Source: Tribonema minus (lineage: Eukaryota > Sar > Xanthophyceae > Tribonematales > Tribonemataceae). Taken from it: DNA of 64,000 nucleotides. Location of the stretch: the NCBI GenBank assembly GCA_017506865.1, contig JAFCMP010000044.1:186001-250000 (forward strand). Direction: 5' to 3'. The notes under the pieces were generated by a model. It did not search any database and was not told the DNA's origin. It saw nothing but the letters and a program-made list of their open reading frames with translations. Positions 46,501 through 60,039 of the stretch are shown in pieces (the first letter of the stretch is position 1; every line of letters begins with the position of its first letter). The position numbers and the translations under genes were made by a program.

Positions 46501-49500
46501 ATGGCCGGCATGTGCATGCAAGGCGAGCAGCTGCAAGGGGAGGGGTGAGGGCTTGGCATGCAAGAAAAATTGTCACCATGTGTGTGTGGGCAGTGCACGT
46601 CGGGGCTCGAATTGGAGGGATATTGCAAGGAATGGAGTGCAACATGGCGAGGGCTACACGAGTGTTGTAACACACGCCAGCAAGGCGCCGAGGCCTGTGC
46701 AAGAGCGAGAGCAGCACTGCAATGATGCCCGCCATCGTGGCGCATGTGTAAGAGCACAGTAATCCAACAGTGTCGTACAACAATGGCCTGAGCAGCTCAA
46801 GAGCGCCGCTGCCCAGTCACTGCATGCTCGCATGCATCAAACGCTGGCCACGCCACAGACACCTGTGGCCAGCTTGACATTGAGGGCATGATGCAGCGCG
46901 TGTTGACTTCGCTTACCTGGGCTTCTAGCGCGGCGGCAAAGTCGATGTGCATGCCCGAGCACACGCGCTGCAGCGCTTGGCCGGCGTGCTGCGCGAGCTC
47001 AAATGCCATCTGCAGGTTGCCTGTGTTCAGCTGCAGGTGCGCACAGGGACGTGCCAAGTGCAGAGGTGGCAGGGTAAGTGTATGGACTCTCAACAGTAGA
47101 TCCGCTGAGGCTGCAACAGCATGCTTACTGAATTTGCAGCGAAGTGGAGCCGGGTTCAGATGCTCTTTGGTGGACTGCACTGGGGGAAAGTGCGCAGTAC
47201 AATACTTCACCCCAATTAAGTGTAGACAGCGGTCACCCATCTGCTTTGTAGAATGCGCAGGCTGACCAAGGCCAGAAACAACAACTTGTCCCGCAACTTG
47301 TTGGCACGCAACACGGCGCCAATTGGCAACTCCTGTCTGCTGCCTGCCGTCAAAGCACATTGCACGCCAGCCCCTCAAAACAAGGGTTTAAGAGGTGGTC
47401 AACATGGAAATAGCGCCAACTGCAGCACATTCACATTAAGAAGAACAGCGTGAAACCGCCAGAAACCTGCGAACTTCAATCCTACAGATGCAGTATTGAG
47501 CCCCTCAGCAGAATGCGCCCATGCTGCCGTGCGTGGTCATTGTGCATCGCTGTCTCCACAACCGAGCGCAATGGCAAGCCATCAAGTGCTCAGGCAACAA
47601 ACACAAGCGGTACTGCCAGCAGGCATTCTTGGTGACATGCCCATCTAAAAACATTCCAAATTATGCGACACAGCATCAACTACCAATGTGCAGCCGTTGC
47701 AGCAATTGCTCGATCAACACAGCCAGTGACAATAGCAGAACCAGCAGCAGGCCTGGCTTGTAGGCTTGAATTGTCAATACATACGCATACACGCACACGC
47801 ACACGACCAAAACTGCTTGAAGTTGTCATAACACAGACCCTCCTAGCTGCACATCTTGCAATGCAACCTATGAACGCTCCCGCTTCAAGCTGCTTTCAGT
47901 TCATCGTCTACAATCAGGGTTCGCGCCGTGCTGCAGCCACGGCGTGGCACACCTCCGCAGCACCGCACGCGCACCTGCTGCCGCGAGTGCTCAATGTACG
48001 TCGCCGCCTCCGGGAAGGGGTTCGGCGGCAGGCACGACTTGGCGCGCGGCACCACGTCCACCACATCCCCCAGTGTCAGCGGCTCAGCGGCGCTCATGTC
48101 GTATGCGCGCGAGACGACGCGCACACCCAGCTGCTGGCAGATGCGCCGCAGCAGCGCGATGCGGAGCGATGCCGCGCGCTCCGGCTGCGGCGCCGGCGCG
48201 CCGAGGACCGCGAGGTCGTGGCGGAAGTAGTCCTTGACCTGCGCGCGCGCGGCGTGCGACAGGGCAGCAGTCAAAAAGTAGTGGTCTGAGTGGAGTGCGG
48301 GACAGGCGGTGGGGGGGGGGGGGGGGGCAGCGCGTGTGCTATGGTTTAATGCGGTGATGAGTTGGATTGATGATAACACCGCTTGCGCTGTTTGCAGCTT
48401 GCGCTGTTTGGGGCTTGTGCGGTTTGCGTGGCTGCGTTGGCAACGCCTCGTGCGCAGCAGCAGCGAGCAGGTGCATCAGGTGCATTTTCAATTACTGTAT
48501 CTGGGTGCTTCAACGTCCAGAAGCGCTGCCCCAGCATGACCACAATGTCCCCAACGCTCCCTGAAGAGCGCACATGTCATACTTTTCGCAAGCGCGCGCT
48601 GCACATCATTCTCAGCGCACCTCGTCAGCCACGAGCTTCCACAGCGACGCGTGCGTCATGCCCGCACACGCCGTAGGCACCGCCGGCACCCCCGCCCCCG
48701 CCGCCAGCCCCGCCACGTCCCCCGAAGACCCCCCCGCCCCCCCCTTGCCCCCTTTCCCCTTCTTCCCCTTGGCCCCCCCGCCCGTCGTCTTGTGCCCATT
48801 CACGCCCAGGGGGCTGCCGAGGGGCGACGCCTGCTTGGGGGGCGTCGCCGCCGCCGCCTCGCCTGCGCCAGGTGGCGCGCCCAGCAGGCAGTTGAGCAAT
48901 GTCACGAGGGTCGGCGCGGGGGCCGCGATGGCCGCGGGCGCTGCCTTGAGGAGCGCCGCGAGAACGTGCTTGACGGCGCGCGCTGCCATCTCCATCTCGA
49001 GCAGGTCGAGCCAGTACAGCGGCATGCGCCAGCGCCGCTCCTTGCCGTCCGCGGACGTGCGGTCCTGCGCCTCCTGATGATGGGGTTAAGGGAGTGGGGG
49101 GTTGGGGGGATGGGGGGTTGGGGGGGGGGGGCAATGAGAATGTAGTCACATCAGAGCAACCAATCGAGTGCTGCAAGCGTTGCCCCTTCGCGGTCGAGAA
49201 ATGAGTGCAACCACAAATCAAGAGCTTATGCTGACATGTGCGAAGCGCCTTTCAGACGCAAGTCATGGATGCCTGCTGCCATGTGCAAAGCCCCCCCACT
49301 TGATCAGCTTCCAGAGATATGGGCGTGCAACATACCTCGATGTCACATGGCACACGCCTCAGCACCAGGAATGAAAGCTCTCTTCCCACACAAAGTAAGA
49401 GTGTTGAGTAACCTACGCAGCTGATTTGAAAGCGCTGATCCTTCTCAGGTCGCTGTAGCATACTTCTATCTACCATGCGCATCGCCAAAGATGGGCTGGC

Positions 49501-52500
49501 TGGTCACCAGCTGTAAACAAGTGCAACACTTCTCAAGACCATTTGCGGCACTTCTCACAACCAGTCGTTGATGTGAATTTATAAATGTATGCAACCCGCT
49601 TCGAAATATGTACTTGAGAGTAGGCACTTGAAGTAGCAATGGGAGAGTCACGTACCTGCTCCGCAGCGCAAGTCGCCAGCCGCCCTAGGTACCGGATGTT
49701 GATGCCCATGGTGTGCAGCATGGACGTATAAATACATGTATGCAAGCCGTCTCAAGTATGTTCTTTGAAGTGGCAACTTGAAGTAGCAATGGGAGAGTCA
49801 CGTACCTCCTCCGCAGCGCAAGTCGCCAGCCGCCCTAAGTACCGGATGTTGATGCCCATGGTGTGCAGCATGGAGGTCAAATGTGTGCCGTCGCGAGGGC
49901 TGAACGCGCCCTTCTTCACCTGAAGCACATGGTGGGGCAGTTGAGCATTTGACAGCAGTCAGAATGTACCTTTGCAGGTTCAGCCAACAAGTGGCGTAGA
50001 GCTGCCACTGACCTGATCTGTCCTACATCATTGACCATTTTCTAGCTAGGAACATGATTTGCAGCGCCTTCGGCAAGAGCACATCACATCCATTTTGGTG
50101 GGTATTGTCCCACAGACAACATGCTGGTTTGAGGAATGAGAAGCATTTCATTGTGCAACCATGTCGCTTACACCACTCAGTGACGCTTTTTGTCGTACTT
50201 CAACTCCTCTATACTGCACATCGCAAGTGGCAGTACAGTAGTACAGCGGCAAATACAACCACAATTGATACCCATGTACTCCCTGTACATACGTGTGAAC
50301 TGCACATGCACCATGCACACATGTACCAATGCACAACGCAGCGCGCAGCCGCCTCACCCCGCTGAATACTCATGTACTTCCTGTACGTACGTGTGAACTG
50401 TACATACACCATGCACGCATGCGCTGACGCACAAATGCATGCACAGTCGCTGCGCGCAGCAGCTCTCACCTCGCTGGTGACGCTCGGCAGCACCGTCTCC
50501 CACAGGTACATTGCGGCATCGCGCACGAGCGCCTCGTCCTTGGTGAGCTGCGCCGCGTCGCTGCAGCCCTTGTAGGGCATGAACACATTCACATTCATGC
50601 GCAGCGACTCAAACATCTCCGCCTCCCCCGCCTTGAGCGCTGCCACATCCTCCTGCGTGAGAGACACGATGGTGGCGTCGTCTGCCTCCGCCTGCGCGCG
50701 CGAGCGGTGACGACAGTTGTTGAAGTTGAAAATGAGGTGCTGCGGGAGGCATGTGTTGGAGCGTATGGCAGGTGCGTGCTCGTTGCCGTTTGCGCGTTTG
50801 ACGGTTATGGCACTTGCACTTGCCCGGCATGTAGACAACCTACAACACATTCACTTCTACCAGATCACGACTAGCGTCAGTGTTCTGATGCACTGATCAC
50901 CTAACGTGCATTGATCACCTCGATGTCTTCATCTGTCGGTGTGTAGCAACAGGCTAGTGAGCAGCAGCTCTCTACGCTGCAACAACACGAACCCTAACCC
51001 TAACCCTAATACGTGCACCACGACCCTGGTGCATGCGACAGAAACCTCCATTGCAGTTCTGACGCCAAAGGCGTTCGACATGCTAATGAGCAGCACCTCA
51101 CTACGGTGCAACAGCATGAAACCCGTACGCCGCGACCTTGGTGCATGCGACAGGAACCTCCATCGCAGTTTTGACGCCAGGGGTGTTGATTGTGGTCAGT
51201 ACAGTCATTAATATCATCTAGAGACAAGGAAATGCACGTTAGAACTTGCTGAAAGCACCAAAACTGCACATCACACAGAGGCATCAACCACCAAAGCGTT
51301 GCCATGACCGACAGGAGGGCATCACTTTCATGCCATAGAAGTGCGCTTTACTATGTAATCAGGGCAGTGATTGAGACGTGCCACGCAAGTAGCTGCTGTG
51401 GATGCATCTTTTGCAAATTTGCGCAATGCGATGCTATGAGCTCAGGACATGCACCCGCTGTTTTAACAATACTATCCAAAGTTGAAGTTCATGCAACAGA
51501 TCTGCACAGTTCATCATTCGCCTCTGCACAGCTATGCCAAGCCATGACAACGAATAAACTACATACTGATGTGAGACGCACAACACATGTACATCAACCC
51601 ACAAACACACACATACGCCGCAATGCTGAAGACATTACCTTGTCAGCTGCTGTTTTGGACACAGCTTCGCCGTCACCATTCTCTGTTGCAGCTTGGCTTG
51701 CTGCAGCGTCCACGGCAGCCTGCTGTTCCTCCTGCTTGGCCTTGACCAGCTCAATCCTGCTCGCAAGTTGGCGCAGAAATGGCATGAGTAACCCTCGACC
51801 TAATCCTGAGCGGAAATGGCTAACCCTAACCCTCAAAGTACATTGACGCCAAGCACCATGTTTGAACACAGATATGCACCGTCTACACAAGGGTCGGTGT
51901 GTGCATGCGTCTGCTTGACCAGGCCTGCATACATCAAACTGTCATTCCTGATCAAAACTGCAATTTCTGAGCAAACTGTCATTTCTGAGCAAACTGCCAT
52001 TTCTGAGCAAACTGCCATTTCTGAGCAAACTGTCATTTCTGGTCAGACTGTCACTTCCAGGGCTTCTGAGGTAGCAGTCATTCAATTCACAAATCCCGCA
52101 CTGCCCTGCTGTGCATGCCCAACCTGGACAGGAGATGGTACAGGCAAGAAAACGCCAGCAACAACCTGCAACTGATTGAAAAAGGCTTGCCAGCGGGCAC
52201 GCTGCGTTGCTTGTGTCCTAAAACTGACTTGAGCAACAGGCGCATGCTCTGCGCCGATCGAAGGTATCGAGTATGACATTGCAAGGCAGGCACAAGCATT
52301 GTGATAGAAGAAATGCTCACTTGCGGTTGCGCTGCCAGGTCACCAGCCTGCTGCGCACAAAGTGGGCCACCAGCTCCTGCCGCAGCACCGCCATGCACAG
52401 CGCCGCGGTCCTGTCCTCGTAGCTGCTGCCGCCAGTCTTGACGGACGCATCCGCGCGCTTCTGAGGATGCACAGACCAACAGCATCGATGTGCAGTGCTT

Positions 52501-55500
52501 GGGTAACATGAGGTGTGCATGGCTTTGGCCAGTGCATTTGGGCTGCTTTCACCTCCCAAGCTTGAGCTGCTTGCAAGTAAATGCATCCTGCTGTGCACAG
52601 TGTACATAAATAATGACAGTAGACACTATGTTGTTGTGCTCTGCCTGAAACTGCACCATGTGAAATCCATGCTGCATGCCTTGCCCTTACCCTTACCCTG
52701 AGCTGGTGCTCTGCTTCTATTGCACTCGGCACACACACGTAAAGCTCACCTTGGCATCAGCAGCATTAGCAGCGAGCCAGTCCGTATATACGCCAGTGCC
52801 TTTGTGTTCCGACCCATCGCCATCGACCCAGTTGGCGTCTCTTGGTGTCAACCGGATCACCTGTGCAAGAGTAGATGTGGAGCGTTAGCAGAGGCAAGCA
52901 GAACATTTGCTGCAAGACCACTTGTGCAAAATGTGCTGACATTATCCTACTGTTCCTGTATGTTGCAAGCTGAAATGGAAACAACGTACCACCAACGCAC
53001 CAGAGAAATGCACTCTCAATTTTGAACTTGGCAGTATCGTAAACAGCATGTTTGCTGGTATGAAACACAAAATTGCAGGATGCAGTATGATACTTGAAAG
53101 TAATTCACACCATAAAAGAGTCTTGCCTGACAACATGCGCAAACGTGACACAACAAAATAACAATGGACCCATTGTCAAGCAGGTCTCATCATGTGTAAG
53201 TGACTTTTCCAGACTTGAACTTAAAGTTGAATTTGCAGTTGAACAGTTGTTCTTCACAGCGTGCAGGCTACACCATGACACATATGCTCCAATGGATGTC
53301 AATAGGTTCGTAGACAGAGACCACACGCAAGACTCATGAAGACTCATCAAGCAAGCCCGTTGGTCTGAATAAACGTAGACTCCCATCGGCTTTAATTAAC
53401 TGCAGCGTGCATGTGCTCGGGTGTTGTGTATATGTAACATGATATGTTCACTTATGCACATGCGCAAGTGATTCCACAGCCCATCACACAGTACAAGATA
53501 TGGCTGCCGACTAGCTATGTGTATCAAAACATGCCACAGATCTTCTGCCGCAAGCTTAGCCTTTTGTATAATTTTCTGACTCCTTCACTACCTGCTCCTT
53601 GTGCATTTCAGAAGTGCTCCTGCCGTAATTAGTTGCAAGTTTTTTCCGCTGCCGCATTGTTCAACTGTCATGAGCCTGCTGCCCCCCTGCTTCATCTTGT
53701 ATATCATGACATTTGACAGATCTTAGACATGCATTTGCAATCATACTGCTACTTCAAAGTACAATAACTCATTGTGGTAGCATGAATTGTACTGGCCACC
53801 CACCTCCATAATGTAACGGCGCGCGTCATACCCCTCAATGCCCTTGAGCTCCACTGCTCCGCACAGCGACACCTCCTGGTCCCCCTTCTCCTCCCCCTTT
53901 TCCCCCTCCCCTTTCCCCTCCCCCTCGACCCCCGCTTTCTCCTCCCCCTTTTGCCCCTCTCCATTGCCCTCCCCCTCACCCCCCTCCTTCTCCTTCTTCC
54001 CCCCCTCTTCCCCCTCGCCCTCCGCGGCCGGCATAGGTATCGCGGGCAGCGTTCGCTCCGCGATGAGCAGCTTGGGCGCCAACTTCCTGAGCTGCTCGTG
54101 CATGTCTGCGTCCAACTTCAAGGGATGCGAAGGCTCCACCGCGCCATACACCAGCTTGAACGTGGAATCGCCCTGTAGGATGCCGGGTATCACGCTTTGC
54201 GCCACCTGTCGGTGGCAACGGCAGCAGCGTGCACGCATTGAGCACGCAGCAGGGCTGCTGCACAATGCGCCTCACTTGCATGCGAAGGAATTGGGAGTCG
54301 CTTCAAGCGTGCCATGCTGGCGAGCACAGCAGCAAATCCTCCTTGTGAGAGATAGAGCAACACGGACGTAAACGGCAGCACATCATCACTGCCCGCCTCG
54401 CACCACAGGCATCGTATGTGCTGATGGATCGCTCATGTGCTGATAGATACTTGGAATTCACAAACATCTCCAGGCCTCCAGCCACATCGCTGGCTCTCTA
54501 GTCCATACTCCACCCCCATCACTCCTGCTACAAAATCACGCATGCAGTTGCTGGCCATCTGTTTCAGTCATGTCATGCTGATACTGACAGGCCAAGTGGA
54601 CTCACAATGCGGCGCCCCAGGTAGTCCACCACGGCCATGGCCAGCGTGTGCAGCCCGGGTGTCTCAAACATGGATATCGCCTTGACATTGTGGAGGTCGT
54701 GCAGGGCGCTCTTGTGCGCCATGGGGTCGCCATTGACGGCCCGCCCACCCTGTCATGGTATGTAGGGCAGTTTGGCAGTTTGAGACAAGAAGCACATCAA
54801 CTTCAACATTGAAATTTTGTGGTTGAGACAATAAGCACATCAACTTCAACAATGAAGATTGTGTTGGTCGGTGCGCGCCGGCATCCAGGAGTGCTCGCTG
54901 CCAGCAGCACGATGTAGACCGCATGTAAGCACAGAGAGCTGAAAGCGGTCAGCGCTAATTGTCGACGACAACTTCAACTTCAACAAAACGACAAAGTGCC
55001 GCGCTGTCGCACCTCCTTGGTGTCCAGCGCGTTGCTGAAGAAGATGTTGTTGAAGACGTAGACGTGCGAGCGCGGCGACTCCATGCCGTTGATGGGAGTA
55101 ACATAGCCCTGGCAAATGGCCTGGGCGCCGAGCGTGGCCGCCTCCTGGAAGTCGCTGAGGCGTGGAGGGGCGGGAGGGCGAGTAGGGCGCACGGCTCATC
55201 AGACATCAAGTGACAGGACCATGAAATAGCTTGGCAAGCTCAGCAATAGTCGTGTGCACAGCAGCAATCAGACATCAAGTAACAGGGCGATGAAATAGCT
55301 TGACGGGACCAATCATACTTGTGTGCTGGGTTTGGGAAGACCATATGTGCAAAATCATTAGGGGACACGAGGAGAGAGGGATAGTTGAAGAACTGCTTGC
55401 GCACACACCTCAAGTCGGTAACACTGGCAATGAAGCACTAGCGCCACACTGCGGAGGTACATCCCCATTGCATGCACAGAGCGCACTCAAAACCCAGCAC

Positions 55501-58500
55501 TGCTGCAACAATTGGAACAAAGTCATCACCCTCTCTCAGCTGCGTCTGACCCCGAGCGCATGTCATATCCACCAAGTGACTGCTGGCGCAGGTATTGCAC
55601 AGTAAGCGTGCAGCGCATGCCAATGGCGTCCCCACAGCACATCCTCACCAGGTCACTGCTAGCGCAGGGTTTGCGCAGCAGGTGCACAGACATAGTGCAA
55701 AAGTATATGTTATGAATGTGGTGGCCAAAGGCCTCACCTGAGCACCCTGTGCACTGCCCTTGATCGCATCTCCGCCAGGTCAGGTGTTGCCTCTGACCAT
55801 GACCGTATGCTGTGTTGCAGAAGCACCAAGGAGGGGTTTGCAGCAGCAGCGCCAGAAGGGGAGGACAAGGCATGAGAAACTGAAACTCTCATAGCACTGG
55901 GCTAATGGCTGACACCGCACCAGCGCGGAAACAGGGCTGCGCTTTGGCATCAAGTCACAGCAACGGCTGCCATGATCCATGCAGGGACGAGTCCTTCTGT
56001 AGTATTGCATAGTCTGAGCACAGTCACAAAAACGCTGCAAAACGCAATCGATACATCCTCCGAATGCACCATGTCGCGCACGTCCATGGTTGCAGAAGTT
56101 GGTGTCCGCCAGAGACATCAAAGCACCTCTCCTGCAGCATTCTGCAGCATTCTGAAGAGCAGGATTCTGTGCCAACGACCGTTGCTACCAGTTGTGGTAC
56201 GAGAAACCAGAAGTTGAAACCAGAAGTTGAACTTGCACGGTGCAGTTGTTGCACGGCACTAAAAAGGCAGGAGGCGCAAGCGTCGAATGGCATTGCCTGC
56301 CATGCTCCAGGCCAGGGATTCTGTCAGAGTTGTGCTAAAACTCAATTCTCACAAACATCATCAATTTCAAGTGGGGCCCAGCAGCGAGCTGCAACATCAA
56401 GACATTGGTCCGCTTGCTAAACTGCCGATGCAGTCAGCAAATTGCTGCCCAAGCTACTCAAAACTTGGGGGATGCAGATGAAGTAAGCGCTGCTACTATG
56501 ATCAGCAACACTCGTCATGTATATACTTCAGCAACCTAGTCCATAGCACAGCCACACATTGCTATGTACACACATCGCTATGTACACAACAATTACCGGA
56601 TCTACTGACAGGCTCGCTCACATCTACCACAACAGGTCAAGCACTGCTTGCTGAGCCTTACATTTGTTGCGGCCTTCTAGGTTATCAAGCACCACGATTT
56701 GTCAAATTCCAACTTCAAGTTCAAGCACCTCTGCAGCTCCTCATTCCAGTCCCTCAAGGGCCCCCGCTCCTCCATTCCGAAAGTGCTTGTTGCATCCTCC
56801 TCTGCCCTGGACTGGTCCGCCATGTGGGGTCCCAGCGGATTGTCTGCAGTAGGGAAGGGCGTGAGGATCAGGTACTGCAGTGCAACAGTGCTCAGCAGCA
56901 GCGCTCAATTGCACCTGATACATCTCGGTACGCTTCGTGGCGCTGCAGAGCGGACAAGCATATTGCTGGTTGAGCACGTTGCAGCATTACCGCCGCTTTG
57001 AAATGGTGCAGCAGTAGCGCGACTTTGAATGCGCAGAACAATTGTGCTCGTAGTTGCAGCACTATTTAGTCATCATTTGTCACAGGAATGAAACACAAGA
57101 CATTGTGCTGGTGACACTGTGCTCACGCATTGATGCGCGCAAACAGACCATACCGCATGGCAAGCTGCACAACAGCTTCCGCATGCCGGCAGCAGGCCGG
57201 ACAGAAAGATGACTAACAGATACATGCTTCCTATGCATATTGCGAACCAGCTTGCAGTACACGAGCATTTCACCCAGTGGCGCAAAGCCTGACGGTAGTC
57301 ACAAACAAACTTGTGCGGACCAGCTTAAGTACACAAGCATTTCACACAGTGGCAGAAACAAGCGCTTCACGCAGTGGCGGAGAGTCTAGTCTTACAGAAG
57401 ACGCAAGACTTACTGATGCCCTCGGTCGTGTTGGGCACGTTCCACTGCGGCGTGGTGGTGACCGCGTCCACCTTCCCATCGCGCACCATGACCGCCAGGG
57501 TCTGCAGGGGGTCCTCTGGCAGCACCGCGCGCTCCGCTGCACGCGCCATGACCGCCGTCCAGTGCTCACGGAAGCTGTTGATGGGGCAGTATGGGAGGCG
57601 CTTGTATGTCAGTGCAAGCAGGAAGGTGAAGCACAAGACTTGTGGTCATAAAGGTTGGCTTCGTGGCATGCTTGTTGAGGGTCGCTTGCGATGACACGCC
57701 ACTTAGCAACATTTGAATTCACGAGACATGCCTTCCTGATCAACAGTACAATGACAAATATGTCTGCCGAGTTGTCGGCAGGCATTCCGCTATGGCCAGC
57801 AGAGCCAAGTTGTGCAGCTAGACGCCCAATGTACCAGCTTGCGCACCTACAGAAGCTGCCGCAAGCAACGAGCACCGGTGATCAGCGCTTCCACGACACT
57901 CGTAACGCGTACCTGGGCGAAGCGCTGATGAGGCACGTCAGCAAGTCGTGGCTGAAGTGCGGCACGGCGGCGGGCGCGGGGTCAAACGTCGCGTGGCGCG
58001 TGTTGTTCACGTAGAACCCCGCCGGCGTGGCGGTTACATGCAGCGTCGCGTCGTCGAGCGTCACCACCTCAAGATACACGAGGTCGCCCAGCAGGCGCCG
58101 CCGCGCGGGCGGCGGGTTCCACGCGCCGAAGACGAGGGACTTGAGGCAGCGGCTGCCGGCGCCGAGGCCTGCGCCCTTGGGGACATGTGATATGTCCGTG
58201 GCGAGCGCGACGTCGTAGAAGGCGGCGAGGCCCTGCGGCCTGCCGACGGGTATGCTGGCGTCCTTGAGGCGCGCGAGCGCGTCGGCCTGCTCCTCGGCGG
58301 CTTTCTGGGGGTCGTCCCCCCCCCGCTGCTGCTGCTGCTGCTGCTGCGCCTTCTCCGCAGCCTGATCCTCCTCCGCTGCGGCGCCAGACTTGCCGCCGCC
58401 CGCCGCCGCCGCCGCCGCTTTGCTGGTCTTGGCGAGCTTCTTGCGCGCCTTGGAGGACGCCTCGGCGTCCCCGGGGACGGTGCCATCCGCGGCCTCCGGG

Positions 58501-59409
58501 GGATACATGAGCAGCTCCTTGAAGCGCTTGACGTGATCGCGCACCTTCTTCACCGTGTAGTCCTCCATCTCCATCTGCATCTCGATGGTTGGCGGCGGCG
58601 CGTCCTCCTGCGCCACGGCGGCCGCCAGGGCGGCTGCCACTGGCTCCAGAGACTCGAGCTCCACGAAGTCGTTGATCTCTTCGACCGTCTTGCCGCCCGC
58701 AAGCAGGTGAAGCTTGTAGGATGTCATGTAGCAGACTTCTGGCGCCTCCAGGAGGAGCTGCCTCACGGACGCAGCCATCTCTGTGGGGGTGATGCCCTGC
58801 AGCAGGATGGCCTGAGCGGCGGAGCAGCCCTTGGGTGGGTGCACCAGCACATTGAGAGTGGGGGTTGCTGGCTCTTCTTCTTCCTCCTCCACGTCCATGG
58901 GTACAGGACCCTCCTGAGAAAATGAAGAGGGTTCGTTATTGGTTCAAGTGGTATAGCAAATTGTTGTGTAAGGCTGCCACTGCACATCAAATGGCAAGGT
59001 GAGGACCTGTAAAAAATATGGGACCCGCTAGCCTGCCTCCAAGCTCTGATTACGAAATTGTGTGTGTTATGCATCAGAATAATAACAGCCGATCGCAGTC
59101 AGCAACAAGAAGCACATGGACGGCCAGTTTGCAAGCGGCAAGAGCATGACGCGGAAAAAGCGACTCTGACAAGGACTTTCAGACAAGCCACACTCTCTCT
59201 CAGCGGCTCAATCCTGCTCAGAGCCTGATAGCAGAGTCAACATAGCGCTTCAGAATATTAACAGCCACAAGCGAAAGAAGCGGCGCGGCAGGATCATGAG
59301 CCGGGTGCATCGACTCTCTCACCTCCACCTCAGCGTTCGCAGTCACCGTGCCAGCATTGTCCTCTGAAGGATCAACGGCTACTTCCTCGTCCGAACGTTT
59401 GTCAGCCAT
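43571..59409 (-). CDS. Clustered-mitochondria (CLU/FRIENDLY/CLUH) protein, about 20 exons
   Basis: Exons, in transcription order, are 59409-59323, 58913-57913, 57574-57414, 56843-56729, 55809-55738, 55154-55013, 54749-54606, 54205-53804, 52860-52750, 52460-52321, 51756-51639, 50691-50470, 49919-49806, 49073-48621, 48238-47975, 47030-46917 and 46369-46112. These 17 join by GT/AG in consistent phase to about 1,300 codons. Further exons at 44474-44386, 44065-44013 and 43925-43571 (Lys-rich tail, TAG) are likely, but phase and order there are unsettled. Landmarks are the CLU N-terminal domain (KCLKSL-type text, WNPPPARRRLLGDL), RDWNEELQ, the CLU core (YVFNNIFFSNALD, VVDYLGRR, SVIPGILQGD, ELKGIEGYDARRYIME), the GINIRYLGRL motif and TPR-like helices. 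CLU proteins are cytosolic RNA-binding proteins that govern mitochondrial distribution and mRNAs for mitochondrial proteins. A Gly/Glu/Lys low-complexity insert sits in exon 8. Confidence 0.88.
44960..45113 (-). CDS. Exon of uncertain membership inside the CLU locus
   Basis: Bounded by TACCAG|G and GGGCAG|GTAATG, it encodes about 50 residues of clear protein-like text (CLSLLPQMYADV, ESLKESLRRENVDRL). Its 3' phase matches the CLU exon at 44474, but its 5' phase does not match the exon ending at 46112, and the text does not resemble the CLU TPR region. Either another CLU exon is missing between them or this is an insertion specific to this gene. Confidence 0.4.
45535..45900 (-). mobile_element. 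Possible degraded copia-type retroelement fragment
   Basis: On the minus strand, one frame reads TDGYLTILVLDACTGLHTIL, resembling the start of an integrase core. Further upstream (in transcript sense) another frame reads MGMFLGHTEERILR, resembling the copia segment after the core. The order and frames are disrupted and stops intervene. It lies between CLU exons. Similarity is judged by eye only. Confidence 0.25.
46040..46082. repeat. Degenerate telomere-like CCCTAA tract
   Basis: Several CTAACCCT/CACCCTA/CCCTAACCCTG units in a row, immediately downstream (transcript sense) of the CLU exon ending at 46112. Another short run is at 51818-51834. Confidence 0.6.
49626..49874. repeat. Tandem duplication copying the 3' half of CLU exon 13 and its donor
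   Basis: Positions 49626-49724 repeat 49776-49874 at a 150-bp offset with two mismatches in 99. The second block holds the last 69 bases of exon 13 (49919-49806) and its GT donor. The first block is a second copy of that exon part with an intact CAG|GTACGTG donor but no acceptor upstream. Flanking bases are similar but more diverged, so the duplicated unit is probably the full 150 bp. Confidence 0.8.
50276..50480. repeat. Tandem duplication spanning the donor of CLU exon 12
   Basis: A block around 50276-50362 (CATGTACTCCCTGTACATAC onward) is repeated at about 50369-50478. The repeats include the last bases of exon 12 and its GTGAG donor, which therefore occurs twice; the downstream copy is degraded (AGCGGG|GTGAGG). 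Confidence 0.6.
50953..51179. repeat. Tandem duplication, one copy with a CCCTAA insertion
   Basis: Copy 1 is 50953-51067 (115 bp) and copy 2 is 51082-51179 (98 bp). They align well along their length except for 17 extra bases in copy 1, made of about three CCCTAA units. The repeat lies in a CLU intron. Confidence 0.75.
51936..52054. repeat. 18-bp minisatellite
   Basis: Six to seven units close to AAACTGTCATTTCTGAGC, with small changes, inside a CLU intron. Confidence 0.85.
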
Positions 59410-60039
59410 CGCGCTAGCTGCACTGAGCAGCACAGGAAACTCAAGCTTCACAGCTCTCAGGCTGCGCGTGTGGATCCGAGGATTTTTGTTGAGCCTCAGC
59501 CGCGAGAGACCCTGGTAATTGCGTTTTGTTTGACCTCAATAAGCGAGACGAAAGAAGCTGTGTCGTTGATGGCGGAGCGGCGGTGAAGGCGTGGAGAGAG
59601 ACCAGTGGCTGTTGCGCTGCAATCGGTGAGCCTCACTGCGCCAAACAATCAAAGCACGTCCTTTCAAACTTTTCTTGGAAAGGGGTCCTAACCGATGCAA
59701 ATCTCCTGAAAGCAGCCTGTGCTCGCTTGACGGTCACTGCTCACGGTGTAGCGCTAGTTGCCGCAAATATACTGCCGCCACCGTGCTTATAATTAGCAGC
59801 AGCTCTTGCCTTCGAAGATGTGGCAGGGCACTTGCCTTGCTGGTTTGACGGCAAAGGGCTCGACAGCTGAGAGCTCTCCCCTGCGACAGGCGAGGTGTTT
59901 ATCGCAGAATCTCGCAAGCCTAGTATTTCACTCTGCAATGCTACTAGTCTAGCCGCCTTCTTGACCCACTCTGTCTGGCTTCACAACATCGCGACCTGCT
60001 GCTCACGTGTCTCTCACGTCCGCCCTCCCTGAGGCAGCC
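59410..60039. promoter_or_regulatory. Shared intergenic region of the divergent CLU and TM9SF genes
   Basis: The 630 bp between the two start codons contains no coding signal. Both genes are transcribed away from it. An alternative in-frame CLU start at 59451 would add 14 residues. Core promoter elements are not obvious. Confidence 0.45.
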
